This document shows, in pieces, positions 22,971 through 36,952 of a stretch of 64,000 nucleotides of DNA (position 1 is its first letter; every line of letters begins with the position of its first letter). The notes beneath the pieces are model-generated. The model made no database searches, had not been told where the DNA came from, and worked only from the letters and a program-made list of their open reading frames with translations. The position numbers and the translations under genes are program-made. The stretch comes from Entrophospora sp. SA101 (lineage: Eukaryota; Glomeromycota; Glomeromycetes; Entrophosporales; Entrophosporaceae): assembly GCA_958430865.1 (NCBI GenBank), contig CAUDNR010001546.1:1-64000 (forward strand), read 5' to 3'.

Positions 22971-24119
22971 CATTGTCTTTTCTTTACCTTTTAACTTTTA
23001 AGCTTTGTAAAAAATGGTTAATGCAAAATTAGAAGCACAATGTAAAACTATTTTTCATTTTTGAATGAATGGTATCCATTCACCAAAAGAAATATATGAA
23101 AAAACAAACATCCCTCTTCGTACCATTGAGAACAACTTAAAAAAACTAAAAGAAACTGGTTCTATTTAACATAAAGGTGAGAATGGTCATCCATAGAAGG
23201 TTACACAAAATCTGTCATGTTCCATCAGGCAAGTTGCTTGCCATAATACTGCTATTTCAACACACCAACTTGCAATTAAACTCCAAGTAACACATAATGT
23301 GTCTATTTCACAACCTACTACATGAAAACAAAGGTTACAGAAGTTCTGTGCCCATTGGAACTCCAATGCTAACCACTCGTCACTTTGAAGCCCAGATAGC
23401 ATGGGCACAAACTCATTTGAATGACAATTGGAGCCATACAATCTTTACAGATGAGACAGCATTTGATCTTTTTCATAACAAAATTCGTAGATGGCACAAA
23501 TATGGACAAAGACCAGTTCACACACAGATTGCTGAAATCATGGCAAAAAGTAATGGCATGGGGAGGGATTTCATTAAAAGGTAAAACACCATTATTTTGT
23601 TTTACTGATATTATGGATGGGCTTTATTATGTCAACATATTGCAGACTCAGCTTTTGCCTACTGCACAAAGGTTGCATGGTAGAAGGTGGTGTTTGCAAC
23701 AGGACAATGATTCAAAGCACACATCACATGTTGCAAAAGATTTCATTGCTGAAAATAGGATTAATATGATTAACTGGCCATCCAACAGTCCTGACCTCAA
23801 TCCAATAGAGAATATGTGGTACATTATGAAGAATAATGTTGAAAAAAGGATGCCTAGAAATGTTGATGAATTGAAGTGATTTATGGTAGAAGAATGTGAG
23901 AAAATTCCCCAGGAGATGGTTAAAAATATTATTATGTCTATGAAAAGAAGATGTGAATTAGTTTTAGAAAAAAATGGTGATAGAATTTCTTATTAATTTC
24001 TTATTATTTAATAAAATAGAATATCAGCTTTCAAATGAATATATTTTTATTTAATTATGTTATGTAATCATTGAGTTATGTAATATTTTTGTGACCACCA
24101 TTTTTTTTGAATCACACTG
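22971..24119 (+). mobile_element. Tc1/mariner-type transposon, left end missing (copy 2)
   Basis: This is the same element as at 2631-3907, entered about 127 bp inside its left end because the gap precedes it. The right terminal repeat and TA are intact. Several substitutions against copy 1 occur in its first ~570 bp and none that I could see after that. Confidence 0.9.
23014..23996 (+). pseudogene. Tc1/mariner transposase, degenerate (copy 2)
   Basis: Same broken DD34E transposase as copy 1. The poly-A run near 23548 has five A here and six in copy 1; neither length keeps the upstream and downstream halves in one frame. The same early stops and the TGA near 23877 are present. Substitutions against copy 1 near 23195-23210 and 23410-23425 show this stretch was read from a different element copy. 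Confidence 0.85.
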
Positions 24120-24121
24120 TA

Positions 24122-24241
24122 AGTTTCATATGCTTTATTTATTATAGAACTGCATTTAGCAGCTTCAGTGAATTTTCTAAATGGACCATGAGATTCACAA
24201 CCTTCAAGAACACATGGGCCATGATTTTTAGGTTTTGGCAT
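24122..24241 (-). pseudogene. 5' fragment of the zinc-finger/RING-like gene (copy 2)
   Basis: Only the first 40 codons remain on this contig, from the ATG at 24241 to the mariner TA. They contain the first Cys pair (C10 and C15) of the C2CH motif. The rest of the gene lies beyond the mariner and is not present here because of the gap. Confidence 0.6.
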
Positions 24242-24646
24242 TTTAAATTATTTAAATATTTGGTTTATGGTTGTTGTAACTTTTTTTTTTTTCAATTTAA
24301 TTTTATGAATTTACTTGTCTTTTTATTATAAATGATTTTTTTATTTTGTGTTGTTAAAAAACAAAAAAACACCATTACCTTGTTAGAAATGCAAATAAAA
24401 AAAATTCACCTTGTTAAAAAATGGGAAAACCATTGCCTTGTTAAAAAGATTAATTAAAGAAACCACTTTGTTAACACGAACAATGAAAAATTATTATATA
24501 AAATTAACCAATAAAAATTAATTTTATGAGTGATGTTTTTGAATGGTGATCGTCAAAAATATCACAAAATTTAGCCAATGAAATCAAATGTCCACTATGT
24601 TGTGATTAACTAATTGATCCATTTAATATTAATATACATATGTATC

Positions 24647-24738
24647 TGGAAATTAAAAACTTATGCTGGGGTCAAAATTGGTCAGCCAGCATTATACGGA
24701 GGATGCTGGTCGATTTTGATCCAGGAGTTTTAATTTCC
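24647..24738. repeat. Imperfect palindrome upstream of HECT (copy 2)
   Basis: Same sequence as 4435-4526, with ggaaattaaaa and ttttaatttcc at the ends. Confidence 0.6.
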
Positions 24739-24876
24739 TGATGTTTTTTTTCAGAATGATTTTGATTGGTTCTTTCATTATACTGACATGTCACGAGGCA
24801 TTCGGTTTTGTCATAGCGTGATGAATGAATTGTGTTTAACATGTATAACAGTTTTTACTTATAAATTAATCAAAAG

Positions 24877-25928
24877 ATGAGCAACAATAATAATCAACGT
24901 TATGGCCTAAGAACTCGAAAAACCAACCCAGATTATAGAGATAATTTTAGAAGAAGTAATCTAGACAATAACACTCTAAATCGTAGAAGATCCAGTAACA
25001 ATAATCAAAGAACTCGTGGACAAAATTCTGGTGGTAGTAATAATAATAATGATAGTTCCAGCAGTACTAGCAGCAGCAAGCTTGCAACTGCTGCACCATC
25101 ATCAACAACAAGTCCTTCTAAGAGGATGCAACAGCAGAAAAAGCAACGTCTAAAACCGGTTAGCTGTATCATATTTAAGAAAAGTGAATTAGAAAAAATT
25201 GTAAATGAACTTACTACAGATTTTGAAAACAAACTAGTAAACTTGTATCGTTTTCTTTTGGATACAAATGTATCATATCTGAGTCTAAAAGAACTTCATT
25301 TTTTTGAAAAGTTATCTTACTGTCTTAAAAATCCTAAAAATCAATACATATTTACAAAAATATTTATTAAACCTTTAAATGAATCTGATGTGTGGAAAGC
25401 ACCTTTCAAAAAAATTGTAATAGCATTGTTATATTTTATGGAGAGAGAGAATTTTTATAACTATATTGATTTTTCAGTGGATAAATTAGAACAAGATGAC
25501 GACACCAATGATGTTGATAAGGATGACTATAATTATAATTATGATATTGTTGTTGATGATGATGATGTTGTTGTTGACAAAGAAGTAGAAAATGAAGACA
25601 AAATATATTCGGAAATGTTGTCAAACATTTATCAGCCTTTTAAATCTGATAATAATGTACTAGAATTCACACCACCACAATCCACAAGTTTTTCTAGACC
25701 AGGCATTAAAATGATGATTTGTGGAAATGTTAAATTAAGAATAAAATATCGAGACAAAGAACTTAAAATCACGACAAAATTATTTACTAGATTTAGAGAA
25801 TTAGCCAATAGAATAAAACTTGATGATAATAATAATTGTCTTAGTGACATTGGGACAAATATTATGATGAGAAATAATGATATAAGAAACTTAAGAGGTC
25901 CATTTACAGTACAAGAACAAATAGATGA

Positions 25929-25961
<33 letters not shown>

Positions 25962-26508
25962 TGATGATGATGATGATGATTCGTCAGAAGAAATTTTTAA
26001 TAGACGTCAACAACTGCTACATTTACAACAGCGGAGGCGACGGCGGCAGGAGCAGCAACAACAACCCAATAATATACTAGGAGAAGATGAAGATGAGGAT
26101 GAAGATGGTTTAAGTGACTCATATACTAGTAGGCGACAAAACTTTGATCTTGATGAGGATGAGGATGAGCGTGAAGAACTTGATGAATTATTTGCAGAAC
26201 AGAATAGGTTAGAACTTTCTATTTCGCAAGGAGACAATAATGAGGAACTAAATAATAATAATGATTATGAACAAGAAACAAATGACATTGACACAGTTGA
26301 AGATGAACATGAAGTTGATATTGAAAATGGTGATGATGGTATTGAAAACGGCGAAAGAAATTATAATGAAGAAATTGATGATCATGTTGATGATAATGGT
26401 GAGTATTTTGATGAAGAATTTGATATTATCGAACACGCTGAGGATTTATTCTATAATGAAGGGTTAGATGAAAATAATATATTTTATGATGGACCAGCAG
26501 AGTTTCAC

Positions 26509-26563
<55 letters not shown>

Positions 26564-28332
26564 CCACAAGTACCATTTCATCATTATCATCAAACAGTCA
26601 ACACCAAGACAATGATTTTTTTTCCTATAAGGAAACACATTGGCAATTTTATATTGGAGATCAACGTATTCCACTTGATATGACAATTTATGCAGCTATT
26701 CATTGGTATATTACAGCTGATTCCAAATGGGACTTGGATCAACAATATGAGATAGAGTTAAAATATTCAAGTGAACCATATGTTGTAGACCCAAATTTAC
26801 CACCTAAACTTGATTGCAAAGTTATTGAAAAAAACAAGTCAACATTGGAACTTTTAAAACAATTACACTGGTTGTACACTAATACAATTGAAGATGAAAG
26901 TTATCAGAGCAATTTATTTTTATTTAAAAATATGGAGGAGCTTTTAAATAAAAAATTAAAAGAGCCAATAGCAATTTTGACAGGAATATATCCAATTTGG
27001 GTATATTCTGTTTTTCATAACTATCGATTCTTAGTTTCAGGAAGGAATCAATTCAAATTATTTAAGGCACAAGTTTTTGGTATACGTATGTATAATGAGC
27101 GAGATCAAGATATATCTGGATTTTCTAAAAAGGAATTTAATATGATTAAAAGAATGTTACCAATTTGGAAAGACAAAGAAATACAAACACGTGATAAAGT
27201 GTTTGATTGGGCATTGAAACGACTTGAAAAGGTGACCAGTCTTTCAAACAAACTTAAAATCAAATTTAGAGGATTAGGAGGAGTAGGCCTTGGAGTTACT
27301 CGTGATTTCTTTACTATTTTGTCAGAGGAATTTTTCAAGAAAAATAAAAGAATGTGGATTAATAATAACTCGGTGGTATGTGAAGGGGAATTTGTACAAC
27401 CATATAAATCAGGATTATATCCTGCACTAATTGGAGATGAAGGAGAACTTAATAAACATATAGAAGGAGATGATGACAAAGAAAGTAATGGCAATGATTT
27501 TAATGATGATGATAATGATGATGAATATAGTAAACTTTTAAATAATTTTAAATTATTGGGTACACTTACATCAGTTGGTATATTTAATAATTGTATAGTG
27601 GATTTAAATATGAGCAAAATATTTTTAACACTATTATTGAAAGATTTAAACGAAAATATAAAATATGATTATGGTATTGATGAAATAGAAGGGTTGTATG
27701 AGCCATTGGTTAGAGAATTAAAAAAATTTAAATCAACAGATGATTGGCCAGATTTTTATATACCATCACCACCAGCATTTAATGAGATTAACTTTGAGGA
27801 GGAGGAAACTGGTAAAACAGTAGCAAAATATCAAAATATTTTTATAGAGTATTTTTTTAATACAGGGATAAATAGACAAATAAATTGGTATAAATTAGGA
27901 TTTGAACATTTGTTTCCATTTAAATATCTTAAATATTTAGCACCGACACCAACTGAGTTTACTTATTTCTTTTGTGGTAAAACCAAGGAAGATTGGACAT
28001 TAAATACACTACAAAAGTATGTTCAAAAGAAAAATCAATCACCAATAAATGATAAGGATTATACGATGATATTAAGGATTATGAGTAATCTTGATAAGAA
28101 AGATCGTAGGAAATTGTTAAGATTTGCAACTGGTTGTACAAGACTTCCAATTGGTGGATGGGAAGTATTGGGGCTTAATCTTGATGCATTTCCGATTGAG
28201 GAAGCACATTATTATCCTGTTGGTAGAACATGTCATAATTGTATTATAGTTCCACCAAATAATGAAGAAGCAGAATTAAAAAGAAAATTAATTTATGCAA
28301 TTTATAATCAAGCTGAAATAGATAGAGATTAA
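24877..28332 (+). CDS. HECT E3 ubiquitin ligase, UFD4/TRIP12-like (copy 2)
   Basis: The 1151-residue product is the same as that of copy 1, including both Asp tracts (19 and 18 residues) and the catalytic Cys C1119 in 'GRTCHN'. Equal lengths of the unstable (GAC/GAT)n tracts in all three copies argue against long independent evolution. If the duplication is real, three equal ligase genes would exist; if it is an assembly effect there is only one. Confidence 0.88.
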
Positions 28333-28625
28333 TTAACAGGAATTTTATAAACAAATATAAATTAAATAATTTTTATTTATTTTTGATAGAATATATATAT
28401 ATCAATACATAGAAGAATTTTTTATGTAAATAAGGAAACAATATTAATAAAAAAACATTACTAAATTGTTGTATTTTTTAAAATAAATTTATTATTATTA
28501 TTATTATTATTCAATGTAGTAATTTATGTGAATAATTTTTGTATTACAGATTCTAACCAAAAGAAAATTACAAAAAAAAAAAATTTTTCCAGTAATTAAT
28601 CAAATGATAATATATATATTTAATA

Positions 28626-29800
28626 CTATTTATCACAATAATCTATATTATTGTTGTTGCTATTGTTATTGTTATTACCAGCAGCCTGATATTCAGTTTT
28701 CAATTGTTTTATTTCTTTATATGAGGGAGAATCTTTATAAGCAATGCCAGCTTTCATAGCAGCAGCTATACCAGTGAATAGAACGTTACCAACTTTTTCA
28801 TGAACATTATATTGTTGATCAATCTCAAAAGCCAAATTTATACCAGATCTTGAAATTTCCCAAGCTTTATCCTGTAAGCCATAAGTTTCATCGATATTTT
28901 TGATTTTTTTCATTGTATAATTTACAGTAGCAGTGATGGCATCAGGTATTGGTGATTGTTTTAAAGCAACTGCGCCAGTAATAGCAGCTTGGATTATATG
29001 ATCTGATATTCCAGCATTATTGATGTCGTTACTGTGATGATCATCATTGTTGATGTTGTTGTTATTACAATTTGATGAGTGATATTTATTAAAAGAGTCA
29101 GAATCAACGCAGCAAGATTTATGATAATTATTTTGATAAAGATTTGGATTCTTTGAATCTGATGACTCACTGATCATCTCTTCAGATAATCCGGCACGAT
29201 CAATAAAGTCTCGTAATTTAGTTTTTAATGCATCTTTTCTTGATTGATCGGCGTGAACTTTTATAATTTTAATTAATAAAATTAATAAAATTGATTGATT
29301 GATTAATTGATTAACTAAATAAATAAATAATTTTTTTCAAAAATTAATTAAAAATTATTATTACTTGGCATAGCTTCCAACATATTCTCTAAAGCAGTGA
29401 GATAAAGATCTAGTGCACATTCATGATTTCCTTGATGATCTTCTTCGACAGCAAAAGCAGAAAAGGCAATAGCTTGATCGATTTTCTTTCTATTCATTCT
29501 GTTTGATGGTTTTTTTCTACGAATAGGCTGAGGCATTTGGTTTGATTGAATAATAGAGGTATTGTTATTATTATTATCCCCATAATCATAATTATTCATG
29601 TTTATATTATCGCTAGTATTATCAAGAACATTGTAAGTTGAATTAAAATTTGTGGATTGTTTTTGCTGAGCCCTAGGTTGAATATGTTTATTATTATGAG
29701 TTAGTTGTTGTTGCTGTATTGGAACTGCTTGTGTTGTTACAGAATCTGATTTTTGGGATTGTTGTTGATTTTGACCAAATATACCAACTAACGGTAACAT
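28626..29800 (-). CDS. MIT-domain protein, two exons (copy 2)
   Basis: I model this as complement(join(28626..29257, 29365..29800)), 355 residues, the same as copy 1: Gln/Asn-rich N-terminus, three-helix MIT domain split by the 107-bp intron, then an Ala-rich helical and Asn-rich C-terminus. It converges with the HECT gene as in the other copies. Confidence 0.78.
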
Positions 29801-30416
29801 GATTAAAGAAGATTGGAGTAATTGAGTTTGTAAAGTGGAAAGAAGAGATATTACTAAATAAACTTTACTAATAGTTGTTAATTGAGTAGAATTGTGACAA
29901 TAACGATGTTGATAAGTAGAATCTACCGTTTTTTTTTTCGAATAAAAAATAAAGATTTTTATTCGTTAAATGGTTATTTGTTAAAAAAGTTATCTTAAAA
30001 TGCAACACAACATTTGTTTTCGTACACGTGGATAATAATTTAACTTACTTACTATTAACTGTTTGTTTTCTAATATTTAAATTATTTAATTGATAAATAT
30101 GATTTTAAAGTTCAGGAGAGAATAAAATTCTGGTATAAAAGATTTTTTAAAAAATAAAATTGTTCTTTTTATATTTTTTTTTTTAAATTTTGAAAATTTT
30201 TATTAGAACATTTATTTTGATCTCTATTCATTTGATTTTCATGCGAAAAAAATTAATTTGTTTTGATTTTCATATGTTCATTATGTTCATTATATTAAAA
30301 AAAAAAGAACAATTCCATGATTATTCATTTTTTAAAGGTGATTTGAACATAGAAAACTTTTCTTTTTATGTATATGATCTGATTTTAAATTATTCATGCA
30401 TATTTAATTATCTGCA

Positions 30417-31302
30417 GTATTGCTCTACCCAATCTACACGAAATAAATGACTACTGCTGCATTTTTGGAAAATAAGATTTGTATGAAAAATTTTACTTTT
30501 TGTTGCAACTGATAAAGTGCATTTTGAAAAATTATCATCATTATTGTTTAAAAAATAAAATAAAATTTAAAATAAATCTTGAAAAGAAAACACCACACGA
30601 AGCAACAAGGATTTCTAAAAGATGTTATAAATAACATCAGAATTCAGTGAAATGCCAGATTGGTTAGAAAACCAAAAAAATGCGAGGTCTCATATATTGA
30701 AGCTATAGCAATAATAAAAGTTATAATTTATCATAGAAATAATAATAATTTAATTTTTAAGGATAGAATATAAAAGAAAAGGCAGTATATGTGACATTGA
30801 ACTTTCTAAAAATTTAAAATAATGTCAAAATTTTGATAAACCTTTATACAAAAGTAGAGATTGGGCATCATGGTGAGTTTTTCTTAAAAAAAACTTTTTT
30901 TTATTAGGTGAAAATATTCATAATAAAGTTATTTTAAATTAATCAATTAACATGTTGATTTTTAATTTAATTGGTAAAATTGTTGATGAGAAATATGCAA
31001 ATAAAAGTTATATTCAAAGGTTAATTTATTGATTATTTTAAAAGCTTATATAGATAACCAATTATTTATATTTATATATTTATAGGCTAAACTTTATGCT
31101 TTGAGTAAGGAATCATTATTGCAGACACCAAACTTGAGTTTGGGATTGATTCTGATGGACAACCCATTTTAATAGATGAAGCACTAACTCCAGGTATACA
31201 TCACTGTTTACAACAATAACATAATAACAAATAGAAAATTTAATAATTAATATTAAAATTTTAATTTGTATTACCAAGAAATTAACAGTGCAAGACATCT
31301 AG
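30417..31302 (+). pseudogene. ADE1: Decayed ADE1 (SAICAR synthetase) pseudogene (copy 2)
   Basis: Same fragments as copy 1, including 'LLFVATDK', 'KCEVSYIEAIA', 'GSICDIEL' and '[11 protein letters not shown]', with the same stops and frameshifts. The shared disabling changes mean any duplication happened after the gene had died. Confidence 0.78.
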
Positions 31303-31551
31303 TCCCTACAATTTTATTGGTCTTGCGTGACCAAAAAATCAAGATGTAATTTTGAAGTAAAGACCTTTTCTCTACAAAGTTGCATCTTGATATGTCATGT
31401 GGAGGAATTAAGCCTCAAAGTTGCACAAGTTTAACAAATTTACTATGTTACTCCCAACGTGATGTATTCGATTGGGGGTAACATGGCCTATGTAGATCAA
31501 AACTAGTTAATATATAAAATTTACTAATAAAATTTTTTCAATAAACATAAA

Positions 31552-31758
31552 AAAAAAATTGTATCTCCTCCTTCAAAAAAAAGATACAACTATGAAATTA
31601 AGAGAGATTGTGATGGTAAACGTGCTGACAGAGAGTTTTTTAATTTTATTACAGTCAGGTATTTACCCAATATGGAAATCGATTCTGGAAAAATTCGAAC
31701 CCCCTCGTCGATCAATTCATATATGATTCATAGAGTTTACGTGATGCATCCATAACAT
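31552..31758 (+). other. Possible exon fragment, unrecognised (copy 2)
   Basis: Same stop-free frame as 11340-11546, with 'RADREFF' and 'RYLPNMEIDSGKIRTPSS'. No family recognised. Confidence 0.33.
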
Positions 31759-32256
31759 GTAAACAAAAAAAATTTTATAATCAAATAAATATTATTCAAT
31801 TTTCTAAAATCAAAGAAAGTTAGGCATTAGGAATTTGTTTTTTTAAATAATTTTTTTGGATAAAACACAAAAACCAACTCTTAACACCTTATACTGTTTA
31901 TTTGCTCAACAATATTCTAAAAGCTGGGTCACTGGGTCCAAGATTTCAAAAAATCAACAAGTTAAAAAAGGGGAATAGCCTTGTAACTTTACACAAAAAT
32001 TCTTTTTAATAATACTATTGGAAGAATAGATAAAATAAACCATTAGTTTCAGATTAACTAAGATCTTTCACAGTAAGTTCTGGATCTCAAATATGTTAGT
32101 TTAAAAAAGAGTGATTTTGTTAACCAACTTTACAAAATTTCTTATTAATAGTATCCATAGGAATATAGAACAAACTTCTAGTTTCAGATTATCAATTAAT
32201 ATGCTCTAAATTTGCCTTTATCTAAATTTACAAATATTTAAATTGGATAAAATGAC

Positions 32257-32577
32257 CAAATAAATAACTATAAATCAGTCCCTTATAATTAAAAGCAAAA
32301 ATTTTCTAACACAACCTTCCAAGTGGTTATAAGCGACTTTGTAGGGAACACTTTGACACAACTGTTGCTGTTGAATTTGCTTTAGTATGCATACTAGTTG
32401 AGTGATAATCTTAAAATAAGTGTAAAGAAAAGAAACACTTCTGACCTGGTGTAGAATAACCAATATTTAGGCTAGCCATTTCTTTTAATTGCTGTTAAAA
32501 GTCCCAATCTGGCTCTAAAAATTTTATTATGGCTTGCTATATGGAAAACAGAGATTTTTTTTTTTTGGACGATAATA
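32257..32577 (-). repeat. Dispersed ~320-bp repeat (copy 2)
   Basis: Same as 12045-12365. A diverged relative lies in inverted orientation at 42552-42885. Confidence 0.63.
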
Positions 32578-32890
32578 TAATAAAATATAATTAAATGATC
32601 AAGTTGCTTTTTAAGGGCTATATAGGAGCTACATTTCAAGCTTTGTGCAGTATTATTAGCCTTTATTCTTGGTTTAAAAGATAAATTTCAAATCAAATCC
32701 ACACTATTTGATTTTGACTCAGCCATCATAATTTCATTTTATTAATAAATTTACTAATATATAAATATACAACTATAACTAACAGATATCTATACAACAA
32801 TATACATAACTCATCATACATATGCACATGCACATGTTTATATAATATATAATATATATAACAGATAATATCCATTTAATAAATAGATTG

Positions 32891-35271
32891 TTAATTGACA
32901 AGTATATACTGACTAGAGGAATTAAGTTCATTGTTTAAAACGGTTTTTAAATCTTTCCAAGCTCCATCATGATCATTACGATCTCTGTAAATAGAACTTC
33001 GTTCACATAATGCTAAAATGTTATCAGGTTCATTTTCTAACACTACATTCAAATCTATCAATGAGTGATTAATACATCCACGATAACATAATGCCTTAAG
33101 CTGGTCTTTTGTATATGTAATTTGTTCCTTTGGTTTTGCCTTTCCTAATCCTAATACCTTATCAAAATCTTCCAATGCTGTTTCTTGATTTCCTTTAGAA
33201 TAATAAAGAACTCCTCTTGTAACACAAAATAATTCTTTATCTATTGTGCTATCAATTAGTTTTGTCAATTCTTCAATTGCTTCATCTGTCTTATTAAAAT
33301 ATTGATAAATTTCCAACCTTTTGCAAATGATAATTTGATTTCCTGGTTGAAGTTTTAAGATTTCATATCTACATAATGTCAATAACAATCTAGCCCGATC
33401 CTTCAAATATTCCAAATTCTTGGATTCTAATTTTACCAATTGGCTCCAATCATTTAATGCATCATAATATTGTCCTTGTGACTCATAAATTTTTGCTCTA
33501 CGAAACAATACACCTTTATCTTTAGGATTTACTTCAAACACTTTACTTAAATCCAATATAACATTCTTATGATCACCAAGTTTCTCATAAATTGAAGCTC
33601 TTAATTCATATGAATTTGTATTCTCATCTAATTCCAAAGATTTATTGATGTCACTTAAAGCTTCATTAAATTTATTCATCTTATATAATGTTTCGCTTCT
33701 ATCATGTAGAGCATTTGGATCATTTGGTTTCAATTTCATCACCTTATCAAAATCTTTCATTGCTTCTTCATACTTGTTTATTTTTGAAAAAGCTTTGCCT
33801 CGGTATCTATAACCTGAAGGATTATTTGGCTCAGTTGAGATTGATTTATCTAAATCTAGCATTGCTTCATCATATTTTTCACTTAATGTATATATTTTCC
33901 CACGATTTCTTATCAGTTTGGAATTTTTCAAATCCAGTTTAATGGCTGATGTTATATCTGACAATGATTTAGCATAGTCTTTTTGTTCTCTGTAAATTTT
34001 GGCTCTAGAAAGATACGTGGGAATATTTTTTGCATCAATTGATAATGCTTTATTCAAATCATTCAATGCCTCATCATACCTTTTCAAAGCTTTATAGACT
34101 GTTCCTCTTTCAGATAACTTTATAACATCATTTGGAGATTTACTTAATGAATTATCCAATAAATTTAATGCCTCATCATGCCTATTTAATTGTGTATAGA
34201 GTTGGTTGATAAGTGTGGCAGCTTTAATATCATCCTTATCAATTTTCATTGCAGATTTAGCATCTTCTAATGCATCTTGGTATTGTCGTAAAATCTGATA
34301 AATTTCTGCACGTCTTCTATATGTTGATGATTTGGGTTTCAAATTTAATGCTCTTGTATAATCATTTGATGCCTCTTTATATCTAAATAATCCTTGATAT
34401 ACTTGACCACGATTACTAAATAGAGATGCAGCAATGGTAGATTTAGGATTTGATAATAGATTACTTAATTGTTCTAAATCATTCAATGATTTTTCAAATT
34501 CTTTTTTTAATTTAAACAATTTTGCTCTTTTTAATAAAAGTGAAGGGGTTTCAGGTGAGAGTTGTATAGCTTTACTGATATCATCAAATGATTTTTCATA
34601 ATCAGATATTTTCTTATGAACATTGGCTCTAAATTGTAAAGCTTCAATATTATTGGGTTCTATTGATAAAACAACATTTAAATCATCAATTGCTCTTGGG
34701 AATAATTGACTTTGATAATATATTGAAGCACGATTACTGAGTAGCCAAACATCTTGTGGTTTTAGTAAAAGCCCCGCATTCATATGATTAATCAATTCAA
34801 GTTGACCATCTTCGCGTTGTTTAAAATATTCAATACAAATTTTATGTGATTCAAGTGCCAATAATGGATCATTTGGATCAATTTTTAATGCTTTACACAA
34901 ATCATATATTGCCCCTTTTTTATCATTATAATCATGTTCCTTATAAAGTGTTAATCCGCGTAAATACAGAGCATTTGATTTATCTGGTTTGAGATTAAGA
35001 ACTCTGTCCAAATCTTCAATTGCTCTTGATTTCTTACCAAGACCTATAAATACTTCAGCCCGATCACACCTATATGTACATGATTTGGGATGAAGCTGAA
35101 TTAATTTTTCACAATGTTCTAAAGCTTCTTCATAATTTCCTGATCTGATTGCTTTAAGAGCTTTCTGTCTTGTTGGATTTAATTTCTTTGGTACCATAAC
35201 CCTAGTAAAAAATGACCCTCTTTGATTATTATGATTATTGTTGTTATTATTATTACTGTTGTTGTTGTTAT

Positions 35272-35302
<31 letters not shown>

Positions 35303-35482
35303 ATTGTTGTAGTTACTGTCACCACCGCACTTATTATTATTACTACCAATGAAACTAGTGCCACTACCATGACCATTAATATAAATGATTTTACCTTGGC
35401 TAATAATTCTAACTGTTTTATTCATAATACCACTACCACCTCCATCACCGCAACCACCATTTTTATTGTTATCAAATTCCAT
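32891..35482 (-). CDS. Large TPR-repeat protein (copy 2)
   Basis: The 863-residue product is the same as copy 1: low-complexity Gly/Ser/Asn N-terminus, then about twenty TPR units to the C-terminus. A scaffold role by family; partner unknown. Confidence 0.85.
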
Positions 35483-36795
35483 TATTATATATTTATAATA
35501 AAGTTTTTTAAAAAATTGAAATAAGAAAAGAAACTGTTTATCGGAATTTGAAAAAATTTTATATACAAATTTGGAATTTTAAAAAAATCTTATTAAAACA
35601 AAACAACCATCCCAGAATTATTTTCGCATATGCAATGTAAATTTTTATGGTAAAATTTAATAATAAATTGAATAATTTTAAACCATGATAACTTTTGTTT
35701 TTTATAATTTTATTGTTTAAGTCTTCTATAATAAAGTTACAGAGAGCTTTTTTTCCTATCTCATTTGGTTATAAAGTTTTCCTATTAGCAATCTTTTTTC
35801 AATTTCTTTAGAATATATAAAAAAAATTTTTTTTTTATTTAGCAAAAAAAAACTCTCTGTAATCTAAAAGCTTAATCTATTTACTATAATTTCTCTTAGT
35901 TTCATGTCTGTATCTCTTTATTTGAAGGCTCTGATACAATTTTTATTTATATAGTTTTTACATATATTCTTATTTTTTTTAAAAAAAGTTTGTTATTGAT
36001 CGGCATTATATTACATCACCTAATTTTGATGAATTATTTAATAATTTAATTAATCCAATAGAAAAGGGGTTACAGGTATATAATTCAGAAAATAAAATGT
36101 GTAATTAATTTTTATCAACATTTTTTTTTTAGAAATTTGTTCCATTAACAAGCTTCAATCAATGATTTTTTTAAATAATAATTTTATTAGAATAAATTGA
36201 TGAGTGGGCTTAAAAATTACGATGCCATCTAAAAAGAGGATTTGAAAATGGCACAATACCTTATGTAAATGCAATAATTGTATGCATGTACACAAGAACA
36301 CCATGCTTGTTACATGGTGTGTGATCAGCTGTTTAAGTTTATTGAAAAATTGATAGCTATACTTCCAGAAAACCTTCTGAACGTAATTGAAGAGTCAAGA
36401 TATAAACTATATTAACTATATTATTTTTTGGCTCACTAGACAAGAAAATTCTATATAAATAATCAATTTAAAGCAAAGCTTTTAGAACCTGATGAAAATG
36501 GTAATTCTAATATGTGGAATCTTACCTAGGAGTGCATGTGAAACCAAGGAGCAGTTTTTTGGAAAGAGAAGATGGACACTTCACATAATTTAATTTTCAC
36601 AAAAAACCACCTAATTAGAGATTCATACATGTGGTCATTAGCTGATACCAAGCAAGATACTTGGTTTACATTACAGCATCATCTTTCGGTGCAAATTTGA
36701 AACATTGGACCCTAAACCAAAATGAATCAAATTTTTTTCAGATAATGGTGGCCACTATCACAATTCTGTGTTTTGATAGCCACTTCTAAGCACAT
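35483..36795. other. TPR upstream region, block edge and unique spacer
   Basis: Positions 35483-36030 are the block's right edge, with small differences from copies 1 and 3 (for example gatacaattt in place of gatacgattt). From 36031 the sequence is unique, AT-rich and shows only short broken frames. Some of 36190-36790 may be the decayed upstream part of the kinase fragment that follows, but I could not find kinase motifs there. Confidence 0.5.
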
Positions 36796-36952
36796 AAAAA
36801 AAATCAAGAAAGATGACATCACTTATCATGAAATGCCAACAATTCGTGCTTTGATCACAGATTTTGGGTTGTGTAGAAAGTTAGGCGATTCCAGTAGTTC
36901 TTATAATACTGTTACTGGAATTAGATTTGGAAGCTCTTTTGGCCGAAATTAA
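36796..36952 (+). pseudogene. Protein kinase activation-segment fragment
   Basis: A frame reads 'TIRALITDFGLCRKLGDSSS' and 'YNTVTGI', then ends at a TAA at 36950. 'ITDFGLCR' fits the DFG motif of a protein kinase (Mg-binding Asp), and the Ser-rich stretch after it fits an activation loop. No catalytic loop (HRD), glycine loop or APE motif is seen around it, so it is a relic. Kinase expansions are common in arbuscular mycorrhizal fungi. Confidence 0.45.

Larger units (their letters stand above)
22971..36030. repeat. Large direct repeat block, copy 2
   Basis: Second copy of the block. It begins at the first base after a 10-N gap, inside the mariner element, at the point matching position 2758. 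It ends where the sequence diverges from copy 1 after a shared stretch ending in taattttgat. Against copy 1 the mariner part has a few substitutions and one fewer A in a poly-A run; the gene-bearing core shows no difference that I could find. Confidence 0.95.
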
